A stretch of DNA of 13,589 nt from UMGS1124 sp045541255 (GCA_045541255.1 JAZQIU010000020.1:1-13589); one strand, 5' to 3'; numbered from the stretch's first letter, positions 7,921 to 13,589 are shown. Made by a program: numbers and translations. The notes: generated from the sequence alone by a model not told the origin.

Positions 7921-7950
7921 TATATAATAATTTAATATATTTTTCATCAA
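7921..7950 (-). promoter_or_regulatory. Possible murJ promoter
   Basis: On the minus strand TTGATG (7950 to 7945) and TATATA (7926 to 7921) are separated by 18 bases. An overlapping perfect TATAAT (7924 to 7919) has no good -35 at standard spacing. The sequence is so AT-rich that this is only a tentative call. Confidence 0.3.
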
Positions 7951-8006
7951 AAGCGTGTTTTTTATACATTTACTTAACAGAAATAATAGTAAAAAAAACA
8001 AAGTTT

Positions 8007-8015
8007 TGTTATAAT
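8007..8015 (+). promoter_or_regulatory. Extended -10 promoter of the thioredoxin-like gene
   Basis: TGT followed by a perfect TATAAT at 8010-8015. At 17-base spacing the -35 position reads TAGTAA (7987-7992), a weak match, so the extended -10 probably carries the promoter. Transcription would start near 8022, about 20 bases before ATG 8042. Confidence 0.55.
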
Positions 8016-8041
8016 ATTCCATGTTAAAGGAGTATAAAGAT

Positions 8042-8605
8042 ATGAAAGAAAATGAAATATTATTAAAAATTTTAAAATTAGGGAGAATAATAGTAGTATT
8101 ATTGGCTGTAATATTAATAGTTTTAACTATAGGAGTGTCAAAATTATATAGCAGCAATAAAGTTGAAACTAATTCAAATACTACTGAAGAATCAGAATAT
8201 AATACTGATTATGATGTATCAATGTTTGAAGAAATAAAAGCTAGTGATATAAAAAGCAAAACAAAAGGAGCATTAAAAGTTGTTTATGTTGGTAGAGAAA
8301 GTTGTGGATGGTGTGCAGCATTCTTACCAAATTTATGGCAAGCGCAAGAAGATTATAAATTTACAACTTTATATGTAGATATTGCTAAAATTATTAATTT
8401 TAATGATGGAACTATTATTGACGAAAATGCTTATGCCACTATGATGGACTTAACCGGGGATGATTATAAAGGTTATATGGAAGAAAACTTTGGTGCTACT
8501 CCAATGATATTAATAATAAAAGATAATAAAATTATTAATGCACAAACTGGTTATAGTGAATATGCTGATTTTGAAACTTTATTAAATAATGCTGGCATAA
8601 AATAA
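8042..8605 (+). CDS. Membrane-anchored extracytoplasmic thioredoxin-like protein (CGWC)
   Basis: ATG 8042 is chosen because AAAGGAG at 8026-8032 lies 9 bases upstream. An in-frame ATG at 8021 lies upstream of that site, close to the expected transcription start. The 187-residue product has a membrane anchor at about residues 15-36, a Ser/Thr/Glu/Asn-rich linker to about 70, and a thioredoxin-like domain at 76-187. The redox centre ESCGWC places the Cys pair at 88 and 91, and GATP at 151-154 gives the cis-Pro opposite the active site. Known thioredoxin-like proteins with such anchors act outside the membrane as thiol-disulfide oxidoreductases. The Gly-Trp dipeptide between the cysteines is unusual compared with CGPC, so redox direction cannot be judged. 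No DsbB/CcdA-type partner is visible in the window. Confidence 0.8.
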   Translation: MKENEILLKILKLGRIIVVLLAVILIVLTIGVSKLYSSNKVETNSNTTEESEYNTDYDVSMFEEIKASDIKSKTKGALKVVYVGRESCGWCAAFLPNLWQAQEDYKFTTLYVDIAKIINFNDGTIIDENAYATMMDLTGDDYKGYMEENFGATPMILIIKDNKIINAQTGYSEYADFETLLNNAGIK

Positions 8606-8627
8606 TATAAAATCAATAGATTAAAAG

Positions 8628-8657
8628 AATTTGTTTAAAATTTAAACAGATTTTTTT
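8628..8657 (+). terminator. Terminator of the thioredoxin-like gene
   Basis: AATTTGTTTA and TAAACAGATT can pair with one G-T wobble over an A/T-rich loop, followed by seven T at 8651-8657. It lies 22 bases after the stop codon. Confidence 0.65.
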
Positions 8658-8685
8658 ATTTATTCATATAAATTTCATAAATTTG

Positions 8686-8702
8686 ATGTAATTTAATTAC
8701 AT
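8686..8702. promoter_or_regulatory. Perfect inverted repeat, candidate operator of the ABC transporter gene
   Basis: ATGTAATT and AATTACAT form a perfect 8+1+8 inverted repeat, the size of a dimeric repressor or activator site. It lies just upstream of the expected -35 position of the promoter ending at 8734 and is not followed by a T-run, so it is not a terminator. The binding protein is unknown. Confidence 0.45.
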
Positions 8703-8705
8703 ATT

Positions 8706-8734
8706 ATTATTTTTAATAAGTTGTTAAATATAAT
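8706..8734 (+). promoter_or_regulatory. Possible promoter of the ABC transporter gene
   Basis: A perfect TATAAT is present at 8729-8734. At 17-base spacing the -35 position is only ATTATT, and there is no TG extension. A weak -35 next to an inverted repeat would suit a promoter that needs an activator. The leader to ATG 8782 is about 40 bases. Confidence 0.4.
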
Positions 8735-8781
8735 TAATAGTGTTAAACTTAATTTGAGTTAAGAAAGGTAGAGATTACTAT

Positions 8782-11220
8782 ATGTTAGAAATAAAAAAAA
8801 TATCAAAAGTTTATAAAACAGGTTCATTTATACAAAATGCATTAGATAATGTTAGTATAAATTTTAGAGAAAATGAATTTGTATCTATTTTAGGCCCGAG
8901 TGGTAGTGGCAAAACTACTTTATTAAATATAATAGGTGGTTTAGATCAATATACAAGTGGTGATTTAAAAATAAATGATATAAGTACTAAAAAATATAAA
9001 GATAAAGATTGGGATACTTATAGAAACCATAAAGTTGGATTTATTTTTCAAAATTATAACTTAATTACACACCAAAGTATTCTATCAAACGTAGAATTAG
9101 CTCTTACTCTTAGTGGAGTAAAGAAAAGTGTTAGAAGAAAAAAAGCAACAGAAGCATTAGATAAAGTTGGTTTAAAAGAACATATAAATAAAAAACCAAA
9201 TCAATTATCAGGTGGTCAAATGCAAAGAGTTGCTATTGCAAGAGCGTTAGTTAATAATCCAAGTATAATCCTTGCTGATGAACCAACTGGGGCACTTGAT
9301 ACAAAGACTAGTGAACAAATTATGAAACTATTAAGTGAAATAGCTAAAGATAAATTAGTTATTATGGTTACCCATAATCCAGAGTTAGCTGAAAGTTATT
9401 CAACTAGAATAGTAAGTGTTAAAGATGGTAAAGTAATAGATGATACAAATCCTTATGACGGTAGTGACGTGATAAAGGCTAAAAAAAGAGATAAAAAAAC
9501 AAATATGTCATTTATGACAGCACTTGCCTTATCATTAAATAATTTATTAACTAAAAAAGGTAGAACTATATTAACGGCATTTGCTGGTTCAATTGGTATT
9601 ATTGGAATATCCTTAATATTATCTTTATCAAACGGAGTACAAACATACATAGATAATGTACAAGAAGATACGCTTACTAGTTATCCATTAACAATAGAAA
9701 GAGAAAGTGTCGATTTTACTAATATGGTAGCTATCATGGCTGAAAATAAAAATAAAGAAAAACATAATAATGATGCTGTATATTCTAATGATATAATGAA
9801 TGAATTAATAAGTTCTATGAGTACAAAAGTAAGGACAAACAATCTAAAAAATTTTAAAAAATATTTAGAAAATAATAAGGATGAAATAAATAAATATGCA
9901 AATGATATAAAATATACATATAATTTAGATTTACAAATTTATAAAAAAGATACAAGCGACGGAATAGTAAAAATTAATCCCAATAATACAATGGCAATTA
10001 TGGGGAGTGCTATAAATGGAACTGCATCGAGCGGAATAGGAATGATGAATTCTACAAATGTATTTAAAGAATTAACTAATAATAAAAATTTATTAAAAAC
10101 ACAATATGATGTAGTAGTTGGAAAAATGCCAGAGGATTATAATGAAGTGGTTTTAATAATTGATGAAAATAATGAAATAAGTGATTATACATTATATAGT
10201 TTAGGGATAAAAGATCAAAATGAAATAATATCAATGATGGAAAAAATAAAAAAAGGTGAAGAAGTAGCAACACCTACTCAGACTAAAATTAATTATGATG
10301 AGATATTGAAAACAGAGTTTAAATTAATTTTAAATACTGATATTTATAAAAAAGATAATAATATTTGGTTAGACAACAGTAATGATGATGAATTTATGAA
10401 AAAAATTATAAAAGAAGGTTTAACATTAAAAATAGTTGGAATAATTAAACCTAATAATAACTCAACAATAGAAACAGCTGGCGAAATAGGATTTACAACA
10501 GAATTAACTAATTATGTAATAAATGAGATTAGCAAATCAAAAATTGTTAGTGAACAAAAAGATAATGAAAATATTAATGTATTTACTGGTACTAATTTTA
10601 ATTTAGGTGAATCTGTAGATAATAATTATTTAAGACTAGGTTTTGTAGATGAAGAAAATCCTAAATCAATAAATATATATCCAAAAGATTTTGAATCTAA
10701 AGATAATATAGAAACTATTATAAAAGAATACAATAAAGATAAACAAAAAGAAGATAAAATCGAATATACTGATTATGTAGGTATATTGATGAGTAGTGTA
10801 ACAACTATTGTAAATATAATAAGTTATGTACTTATTGCATTTGTTAGTATATCCTTAATTGTTTCAAGTATAATGATAGGAATAATCACGTATATTTCTG
10901 TATTAGAAAGAACAAAAGAAATAGGTATTTTAAGAGCAATTGGTGCTAGTAAAAAAGATATAAGAAGAGTGTTTAATGCCGAAACATTTATTGTAGGTTT
11001 AATATCAGGATTATTAGGTGTAGGAATAACAATTTTATTGAATATACCAATTAATAAAATAATATATAACTTATCGGGTATTGATGTTGGAGTTAATTTG
11101 CCGCTTATAGCAGCTATAATATTAGTTCTTATAAGTTTATCATTAACAATGATAGCCGGTTTAATTCCTTCGAATATGGCTGCTAAAAAAGATCCGGTAG
11201 AAGCTTTACGAACTGAGTAA
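8782..11220 (+). CDS. ABC transporter, ATPase fused to FtsX-type permease
   Basis: The 812-residue protein joins two modules usually encoded separately. The LolD/MacB-type ATPase (1-225) has Walker A GPSGSGKTT at 38-46, Q-loop Gln91, signature LSGGQ at 143-147, Walker B IILADE with Glu168, and H-loop His199. After a Lys-rich linker come a first membrane helix at about 263-284, a very large extracytoplasmic region from about 290 to 670, and the FtsX domain with helices near 675-703, 730-755 and 772-796. The cytoplasmic motif ERTKEIGILRAIGASKKDI lies between the last helices. Type VII ABC proteins of this kind do not import small solutes. They use ATP hydrolysis to extrude peptides, extract lipoproteins, sense antimicrobial peptides or activate wall hydrolases. 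AAAGG lies at 8764-8768, a rather long distance from the ATG. No adjacent two-component system of the Bce type is visible. Confidence 0.9.
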   Translation: MLEIKKISKVYKTGSFIQNALDNVSINFRENEFVSILGPSGSGKTTLLNIIGGLDQYTSGDLKINDISTKKYKDKDWDTYRNHKVGFIFQNYNLITHQSILSNVELALTLSGVKKSVRRKKATEALDKVGLKEHINKKPNQLSGGQMQRVAIARALVNNPSIILADEPTGALDTKTSEQIMKLLSEIAKDKLVIMVTHNPELAESYSTRIVSVKDGKVIDDTNPYDGSDVIKAKKRDKKTNMSFMTALALSLNNLLTKKGRTILTAFAGSIGIIGISLILSLSNGVQTYIDNVQEDTLTSYPLTIERESVDFTNMVAIMAENKNKEKHNNDAVYSNDIMNELISSMSTKVRTNNLKNFKKYLENNKDEINKYANDIKYTYNLDLQIYKKDTSDGIVKINPNNTMAIMGSAINGTASSGIGMMNSTNVFKELTNNKNLLKTQYDVVVGKMPEDYNEVVLIIDENNEISDYTLYSLGIKDQNEIISMMEKIKKGEEVATPTQTKINYDEILKTEFKLILNTDIYKKDNNIWLDNSNDDEFMKKIIKEGLTLKIVGIIKPNNNSTIETAGEIGFTTELTNYVINEISKSKIVSEQKDNENINVFTGTNFNLGESVDNNYLRLGFVDEENPKSINIYPKDFESKDNIETIIKEYNKDKQKEDKIEYTDYVGILMSSVTTIVNIISYVLIAFVSISLIVSSIMIGIITYISVLERTKEIGILRAIGASKKDIRRVFNAETFIVGLISGLLGVGITILLNIPINKIIYNLSGIDVGVNLPLIAAIILVLISLSLTMIAGLIPSNMAAKKDPVEALRTE

Positions 11221-11221
11221 T

Positions 11222-11250
11222 TTGCAAAAAAAACAAAAATATGCTATAAT
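11222..11250 (+). promoter_or_regulatory. Promoter of a miniature transcription unit
   Basis: TTGCAA at 11222-11227 and TATAAT at 11245-11250 are spaced by 17 bases, with TGC before the -10 (extended). It begins one base after the ABC transporter stop. Transcription would start near 11257 and meet the terminator at 11308. Confidence 0.65.
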
Positions 11251-11276
11251 TTATTTACTAATGAGGGGGTATATAA

Positions 11277-11297
11277 GTGAATAAGAGACCACATTAG
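11277..11297 (+). CDS. Six-codon leader-like ORF overlapping a terminator
   Basis: GTG at 11277 opens a six-codon frame (MNKRPH) that stops at TAG 11295-11297. GAGGGGG at 11263-11269 is a strong ribosome binding site 7 bases upstream, and a promoter lies at 11222-11250. The codons run through the left arm and loop of the terminator hairpin at 11283-11308, so a ribosome translating it would block the stem from forming. This is the geometry of a leader-peptide attenuator. Translation is not proven. An overlapping ATG frame from 11261 lacks a ribosome binding site. Confidence 0.4.
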   Translation: MNKRPH

Positions 11298-11308
11298 GTC
11301 TCTTTTTT
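11283..11308 (+). terminator. Strong terminator after the ABC transporter and mini-unit
   Basis: AAGAGACC (11283-11290) pairs with GGTCTCTT (11297-11304) around a 6-base loop, followed by T through 11308. This is the most GC-rich hairpin of any terminator here. It would end both ABC transporter transcripts and the short RNA from the 11222 promoter. Confidence 0.85.
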
Positions 11309-11339
11309 ACATAATATTTACAAACATAATTAATTTAAT

Positions 11340-11368
11340 TTAACATAAAATCTTATTAGTGATATTAT
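11340..11368 (+). promoter_or_regulatory. Promoter of the 199-residue membrane protein gene
   Basis: TTAACA at 11340-11345 (5 of 6 to consensus) and TATTAT at 11363-11368 are spaced by 17 bases, and TGA precedes the -10. The gene thus has its own promoter beyond the mini-unit terminator. Confidence 0.6.
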
Positions 11369-11393
11369 ATAAATCGTTTAAGGGGGAGATTAT

Positions 11394-11993
11394 ATGATAA
11401 AAACTATTATAGAACACATAAAATTAATATTAAAAAAAATAGAATTAAGTAAAATTAATTATTTAAATCACAAATTTAAAAAATATATAATAAGTTATGA
11501 AGAAAAAGGGGATAAAATAAAGATTATTAATTCTACTGGAGATACTAAAATTGTAGAGAATAATATCCCAAATAAAGTAAAAATAATGGATATTATAAAA
11601 GAACACGAAATAGAAATAAAAAATAAAATAAATTATTATGAAAATAAAAAGGATGATTACAAAGTAATTATTTTATCTAGCGGGTTATTTTTATTGGTAT
11701 TAGGAGCATTATTTATTTTTAGTTTCTTTGTAGGAAGTTATATTTTATTATTGTTAACTCTAATATCTTTTTCGATATGTTTAGTGTTATTTTGTATGAA
11801 CACTTATAAAACTTTAATCTTTAGAGAAGAAATTAAAAGATTAAAATTTATAAAAGATAATAAAAATATATATAATGAAAATGAATTAAAAGATATTATT
11901 TTAGATGGTGTAATTTATATAAAAAAATATTTTTATGAACTTATTTTAAAAATAATTACATTAGTTGATAATATAAAAGTAAAATTTAATTAA
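11394..11993 (+). CDS. Unrecognised membrane-hairpin protein, 199 residues
   Basis: No family is recognised. AGGGGGAG at 11381-11388 is a strong ribosome binding site 5 bases before ATG. The N-terminal 90 residues are Lys/Ile/Glu-rich: a helix at about 1-30, then alternating strands around KGDKIKIINSTGDTKIVE (38-55), then a helix to 85. Two membrane spans follow at about 91-113 and 115-136, forming a tight hairpin. The C-terminus (140-199) is charged at first and ends in an amphipathic, Ile/Leu-rich helix. Both soluble parts should face the same side. The layout of helix, membrane hairpin and helical tail matches the protein encoded at 5535-6254, though I see no clear residue-level identity. 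It is monocistronic with its own terminator. Confidence 0.72.
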   Translation: MIKTIIEHIKLILKKIELSKINYLNHKFKKYIISYEEKGDKIKIINSTGDTKIVENNIPNKVKIMDIIKEHEIEIKNKINYYENKKDDYKVIILSSGLFLLVLGALFIFSFFVGSYILLLLTLISFSICLVLFCMNTYKTLIFREEIKRLKFIKDNKNIYNENELKDIILDGVIYIKKYFYELILKIITLVDNIKVKFN

Positions 11994-12006
11994 TTTTACT
12001 TTTTTT
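11975..12006 (+). terminator. Terminator of the 199-residue protein gene
   Basis: AAAAGTAAAATT (11975-11986) and AATTTTACTTTT (11992-12003) pair perfectly over a 5-base loop. The T-run continues to 12006, and the stop codon lies inside the hairpin. Confidence 0.75.
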
Positions 12007-12007
12007 G

Positions 12008-12016
12008 TGATATAAT
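12008..12016 (+). promoter_or_regulatory. Extended -10 promoter of trpS
   Basis: TGA followed by a perfect TATAAT at 12011-12016, directly after the T-run of the previous terminator. The -35 position falls inside the terminator hairpin and is a poor match. Transcription would start near 12023, so the trpS leader is only about 20 bases. Confidence 0.55.
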
Positions 12017-12041
12017 TAACAAGAAAGAAATGAGTGATTTT

Positions 12042-13028
12042 ATGAAAAAAAGAGCATTAACAGGTTTACAACCAACAGGAGTAATTACTTTAGGGAATTA
12101 TATAGGTGCTATTAAACAAATGGTAGATTATCAAGATGAATACGAATCTTATATATTTATTGCAGATATGCATGCTATAACAGTGAATCAAGATCCTGTA
12201 GAGTTAAGAAATAACATAAAAAGTTTAGTGGCATTATATATTGCATGTGGATTAGACCCTGAAAAGAATATTATTTATATTCAATCAGAAAATCCATATG
12301 TTGCAAATATTAGTTGGATGTTAGAATGTAATACTTATTATGGTGAATTATCACGAATGACTCAATTCAAAGATAAATCTAAAAAGAATGCTAATTTCAC
12401 ATCTGGACTACTAACTTATCCAGTTTTAATGGCTGCAGATATATTATCAATGAACGCTGATTATGTACCTGTTGGAATTGATCAAAAACAACATGTTGAA
12501 TTAGCAAGAGATATAGCAATAAGATTTAATAATAAATATGGAGAATTTTTCAAGGTTCCAGAACCAATTATAAGAAAAAGTGGTACAAAAATAATGGATT
12601 TACAAACGCCTGATAAAAAAATGAGTAAGAGTAGTGAAAATCAAAAAGGTGTTATAAGATTACTAGATGATCTTAATGTTGTAAGAAAAAAAATAATGTC
12701 AGCTACAACAGATTCAGAAATGTTAGTTAAATTTGATCCTGAAAATAAACCAGGTATATCAAACTTAATAAATATCTATTCATCATTAACCAATAAAAGT
12801 ATAGAAGAAATAGAAAATGAATTTAAAGATTCTAATTATGGAAATTTTAAAACTAAAGTTGCTGATGTAGTAGTAGATACAATATATAATATACAAAATA
12901 AATATAATGAAATTATAAATAGTGAATATTTAGATGAAATATTGGATAAAGGTATAGAGAAAAACATAGAAATATCTAGTGAATTCTATAAAAAAATGAA
13001 AAAAATAATAGGTTTAGGTAGAAATTAA
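12042..13028 (+). CDS. trpS: Tryptophanyl-tRNA synthetase
   Basis: ATG 12042 is preferred to the in-frame ATG at 12030. The earlier start would leave a leader of about 7 bases, while starting at 12042 gives the family-typical opening MKKRALTGLQPTG and uses GAGTG as ribosome binding site. The 328-residue length fits bacterial TrpS (about 325-340). Class I signatures are present: PTGVITLGNY at 11-20 as the HIGH-type motif and KKMSKS at 192-197. SRMTQFKDKS is the conserved segment near the dimer and Trp-binding region. The enzyme charges tRNA-Trp with tryptophan in the cytoplasm. Many Gram-positive trpS genes have a T-box leader. Here the leader is too short for one, so expression looks constitutive. 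Confidence 0.95.
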   Translation: MKKRALTGLQPTGVITLGNYIGAIKQMVDYQDEYESYIFIADMHAITVNQDPVELRNNIKSLVALYIACGLDPEKNIIYIQSENPYVANISWMLECNTYYGELSRMTQFKDKSKKNANFTSGLLTYPVLMAADILSMNADYVPVGIDQKQHVELARDIAIRFNNKYGEFFKVPEPIIRKSGTKIMDLQTPDKKMSKSSENQKGVIRLLDDLNVVRKKIMSATTDSEMLVKFDPENKPGISNLINIYSSLTNKSIEEIENEFKDSNYGNFKTKVADVVVDTIYNIQNKYNEIINSEYLDEILDKGIEKNIEISSEFYKKMKKIIGLGRN

Positions 13029-13039
13029 TAAACTTATAC

Positions 13040-13068
13040 TTGATAATTGTATTTATATTTGATACAAT
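13040..13068 (+). promoter_or_regulatory. Promoter of the tRNA-His gene
   Basis: TTGATA at 13040-13045 and TACAAT at 13063-13068 are spaced by 17 bases, with TGA in front of the -10. The start would lie near 13075, a few bases before the tRNA. The -35 and -10 sit largely in the two arms of the trpS terminator hairpin. Confidence 0.65.
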
Positions 13069-13074
13069 TATTTT
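13043..13074 (+). terminator. Probable trpS terminator
   Basis: ATAATTGTA (13043-13051) pairs perfectly with TACAATTAT (13063-13071) across an 11-base loop, followed by a short T-run. The stem is AT-rich and the T-run short, so termination may be leaky into the tRNA. Confidence 0.5.
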
Positions 13075-13080
13075 GTTCTT

Positions 13081-13157
13081 GGCGGGATTGGTGAAGTGGT
13101 TAACACGCTGGATTGTGGCTCCAGTATGCAAGGGTTCGATCCCCTTATATCGCCCCA
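13081..13157 (+). tRNA. tRNA-His (anticodon GTG)
   Basis: The 77-base gene includes the extra G at position -1 (13081), opposite discriminator C73 (13154), which is the histidine identity pair. CCA is encoded at 13155-13157. The anticodon stem CTGGA/TCCAG encloses TTGTGGC with GTG at 13115-13117. The D stem GTG/CAC and T stem AAGGG/CCCTT with loop TTCGATC are regular. The acceptor stem is imperfect: position 4-69 is a G-T wobble and position 5-68 is a G x A mismatch (13086 with 13149). Confidence 0.95.
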
Positions 13158-13168
13158 TTATGAGTATT

Positions 13169-13205
13169 AGTGAAGCTAAAGCTGAATAGTTTAGTTTCAC
13201 TTTTT
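13169..13205 (+). terminator. Terminator after tRNA-His
   Basis: AGTGAAGCTAAA (13169-13180) pairs with TTTAGTTTCACT (13190-13201) with one G-T wobble over a 9-base loop, followed by T to 13205. It ends the tRNA transcript about 12 bases after CCA. Confidence 0.8.
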
Positions 13206-13324
13206 CTTTATTTTAAAGGGGTTTTTGAGTATTCAGTTTGAATAGTACACACGTCTGGGTACGAGAAAGATGTTAAAAAGAAACTGAAATTGAAGTTTTT
13301 AAAAATTCTATAAATAATAGAAAA
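13206..13324. other. Non-coding stretch without recognised features
   Basis: Together with the flanking terminator and repeat array this makes a gap of about 307 bases between tRNA-His and the next gene. No ORF with a ribosome binding site is visible on either strand. It contains a short stretch richer in G and C (about 13236-13270) than its surroundings and a small inverted repeat, TATTCA/TGAATA, at 13229-13243. I see no RNA family or insertion-sequence gene in it. Confidence 0.5.
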
Positions 13325-13412
13325 GTCACATTTTGGTCAAAAATTGGTTGTAAAAAAGTCAAATTGAGGTCATTTTCAGGTCAAAAAAAAGTCAAAAAAA
13401 TGTCCAGAAACA
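13325..13412 (+). repeat. Eight-unit GTCA array with exact 11-bp period
   Basis: Units begin at 13325, 13336, 13347, 13358, 13369, 13380, 13391 and 13402, each 11 bases. Six start GTCA, the third starts GTTG and the last GTCC. The remaining seven bases are A/T-rich and variable. Four units fit RGTCAAA if the preceding base is included. The array ends exactly where the extended -10 of the next gene begins. The spacing, about one unit per helical turn, would place a protein at each unit on the same DNA face. Tandem 11-bp sites are known for PhoB/OmpR-type response regulators. The heptad RGTCAAA also resembles the CtsR half-site, which however is spaced at 10 bp. Confidence 0.8.
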
Positions 13413-13421
13413 TGATATAAT
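13413..13421 (+). promoter_or_regulatory. Extended -10 promoter of the Nif3-like gene
   Basis: TGA followed by a perfect TATAAT at 13416-13421. The -35 position is occupied by the repeat array (CAAAAA) and is not a match. This suits an activator-dependent promoter or one blocked by a protein on the array. Start near 13428, with a leader of about 37 bases. Confidence 0.55.
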
Positions 13422-13464
13422 TATATTAGTAAGTAATATTATTTTCTGAAAGGAATGATTAATT

Positions 13465-13589
13465 GTGAATTTAAATATAAATAAAGTTAAAATAATTGTA
13501 ACTATACCAACGCAAAACGTTGACGAAGTAAGAAATGCAGTATGTGATGAAGGTGCTGGAATTATAGGTAATTATACTCATTGCTCAAT
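13465..13589 (+). CDS. Nif3/YqfO-insert-like small protein (5' part, cut by the window end)
   Basis: GTG 13465 is preceded by AAAGGA at 13449-13454. The ATG at 13455 runs into a stop after nine codons, and the GTG frame is closed upstream by TGA at 13456. Only 41 residues are seen. The segment KIIVTIPTQNVDEVRNAV, followed by GAGIIGNYTHCS, is characteristic of the CutA-like domain inserted in Nif3 proteins such as YqfO, which also exists as free-standing proteins of roughly 100 residues. The beginning so close to that motif favours the free-standing form, since full Nif3 proteins have a long metal-binding half first. Biochemical function of this domain is poorly known. The eight-unit array in front of the gene suggests regulated expression. 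Confidence 0.72.
   Translation, partial: MNLNINKVKIIVTIPTQNVDEVRNAVCDEGAGIIGNYTHCS

Noticed and set aside
7895..7969. N-terminal extension of MurJ by 25 residues
   Set aside because: The extension is charged, covers the ribosome binding site of the internal ATG and makes the protein longer than YtgP homologues.
7891..8157. Minus-strand frame of 88 codons across the divergent promoter region
   Set aside because: It overlaps the start of murJ and the thioredoxin-like gene and lacks recognisable protein features; a product of AT-rich composition.
12976..13200. Minus-strand frame of 74 codons covering the end of trpS and tRNA-His
   Set aside because: It is antisense to a confident tRNA and has no ribosome binding site of note.
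13236..13270. A locally GC-richer stretch containing CACACGTCTG, a 10-mer shared with a common sequencing adapter
   Set aside because: Identity stops after 10 bases and the flanks do not match the adapter, so contamination or misassembly is not supported.
13325..13412. GTCA repeats as a CRISPR array
   Set aside because: Units are 11 bases with no conserved repeat of 20 or more and no unique spacers; there are no cas genes in the window.
13206..13412. Terminal region of an IS21-type insertion sequence with repeated transposase sites
   Set aside because: No transposase gene or fragment, no opposite terminus and no target duplication are visible in the window. It stays only as an alternative explanation for the array.

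Overview
The window reads as a chromosomal segment of a very AT-rich, low-GC Gram-positive bacterium. Supporting signs are strong purine-rich ribosome binding sites, sigma-A promoters usually carrying an extended -10 (TGnTATAAT), and rho-independent terminators at almost every gene end. Trp is encoded by TGG and TGA is a stop (the ATP-grasp gene ends in TGA), so the genetic code is standard and this is not a Mycoplasma-type genome. The protein families fit the Bacilli side of the Bacillota, possibly an uncultured gut lineage; I cannot name a species.

Left part (1-7894), cell wall. A short operon encodes a 32-residue membrane peptide and a membrane-anchored VanY-type D,D-carboxypeptidase. It is followed by a tight three-gene operon: a PLP fold-III (alanine) racemase, an ATP-grasp ligase resembling the D-aspartate ligases (Asl) of enterococci and lactococci, and a class-II glutamine-dependent asparagine synthetase. 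Together these look like a unit that makes a D-amino acid, attaches it to the peptidoglycan precursor and amidates it, i.e. a D-Asp/D-Asn cross-bridge pathway. An unrecognised membrane-hairpin/coiled-coil protein follows. Convergent to it is a MurJ (YtgP/SpoVB-like) lipid II flippase.

Middle part (7895-11393). A membrane-anchored thioredoxin-like protein with a CGWC centre is divergent from murJ. Next is an 812-residue ABC transporter that fuses a LolD/MacB-type ATPase to an FtsX-type permease, preceded by a perfect inverted repeat. Just past its stop codon lies a complete miniature transcription unit: promoter, strong ribosome binding site, six-codon ORF and terminator.

Right part (11394-13589). 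A second unrecognised membrane-hairpin protein, tryptophanyl-tRNA synthetase without a T-box leader, and tRNA-His(GTG), which has a mismatch in its acceptor stem. The window ends in the 5' part of a small Nif3/YqfO-insert-like gene. Directly upstream of that gene's extended -10 element is an array of eight GTCA-type units at an exact 11-bp period, about one per helical turn. This is the most striking non-coding signal in the window and looks like a multi-site operator.

A recurring feature is compaction: at several junctions the terminator hairpin of one gene physically overlaps the promoter of the next (5465-5509, 11975-12016, 13040-13074).
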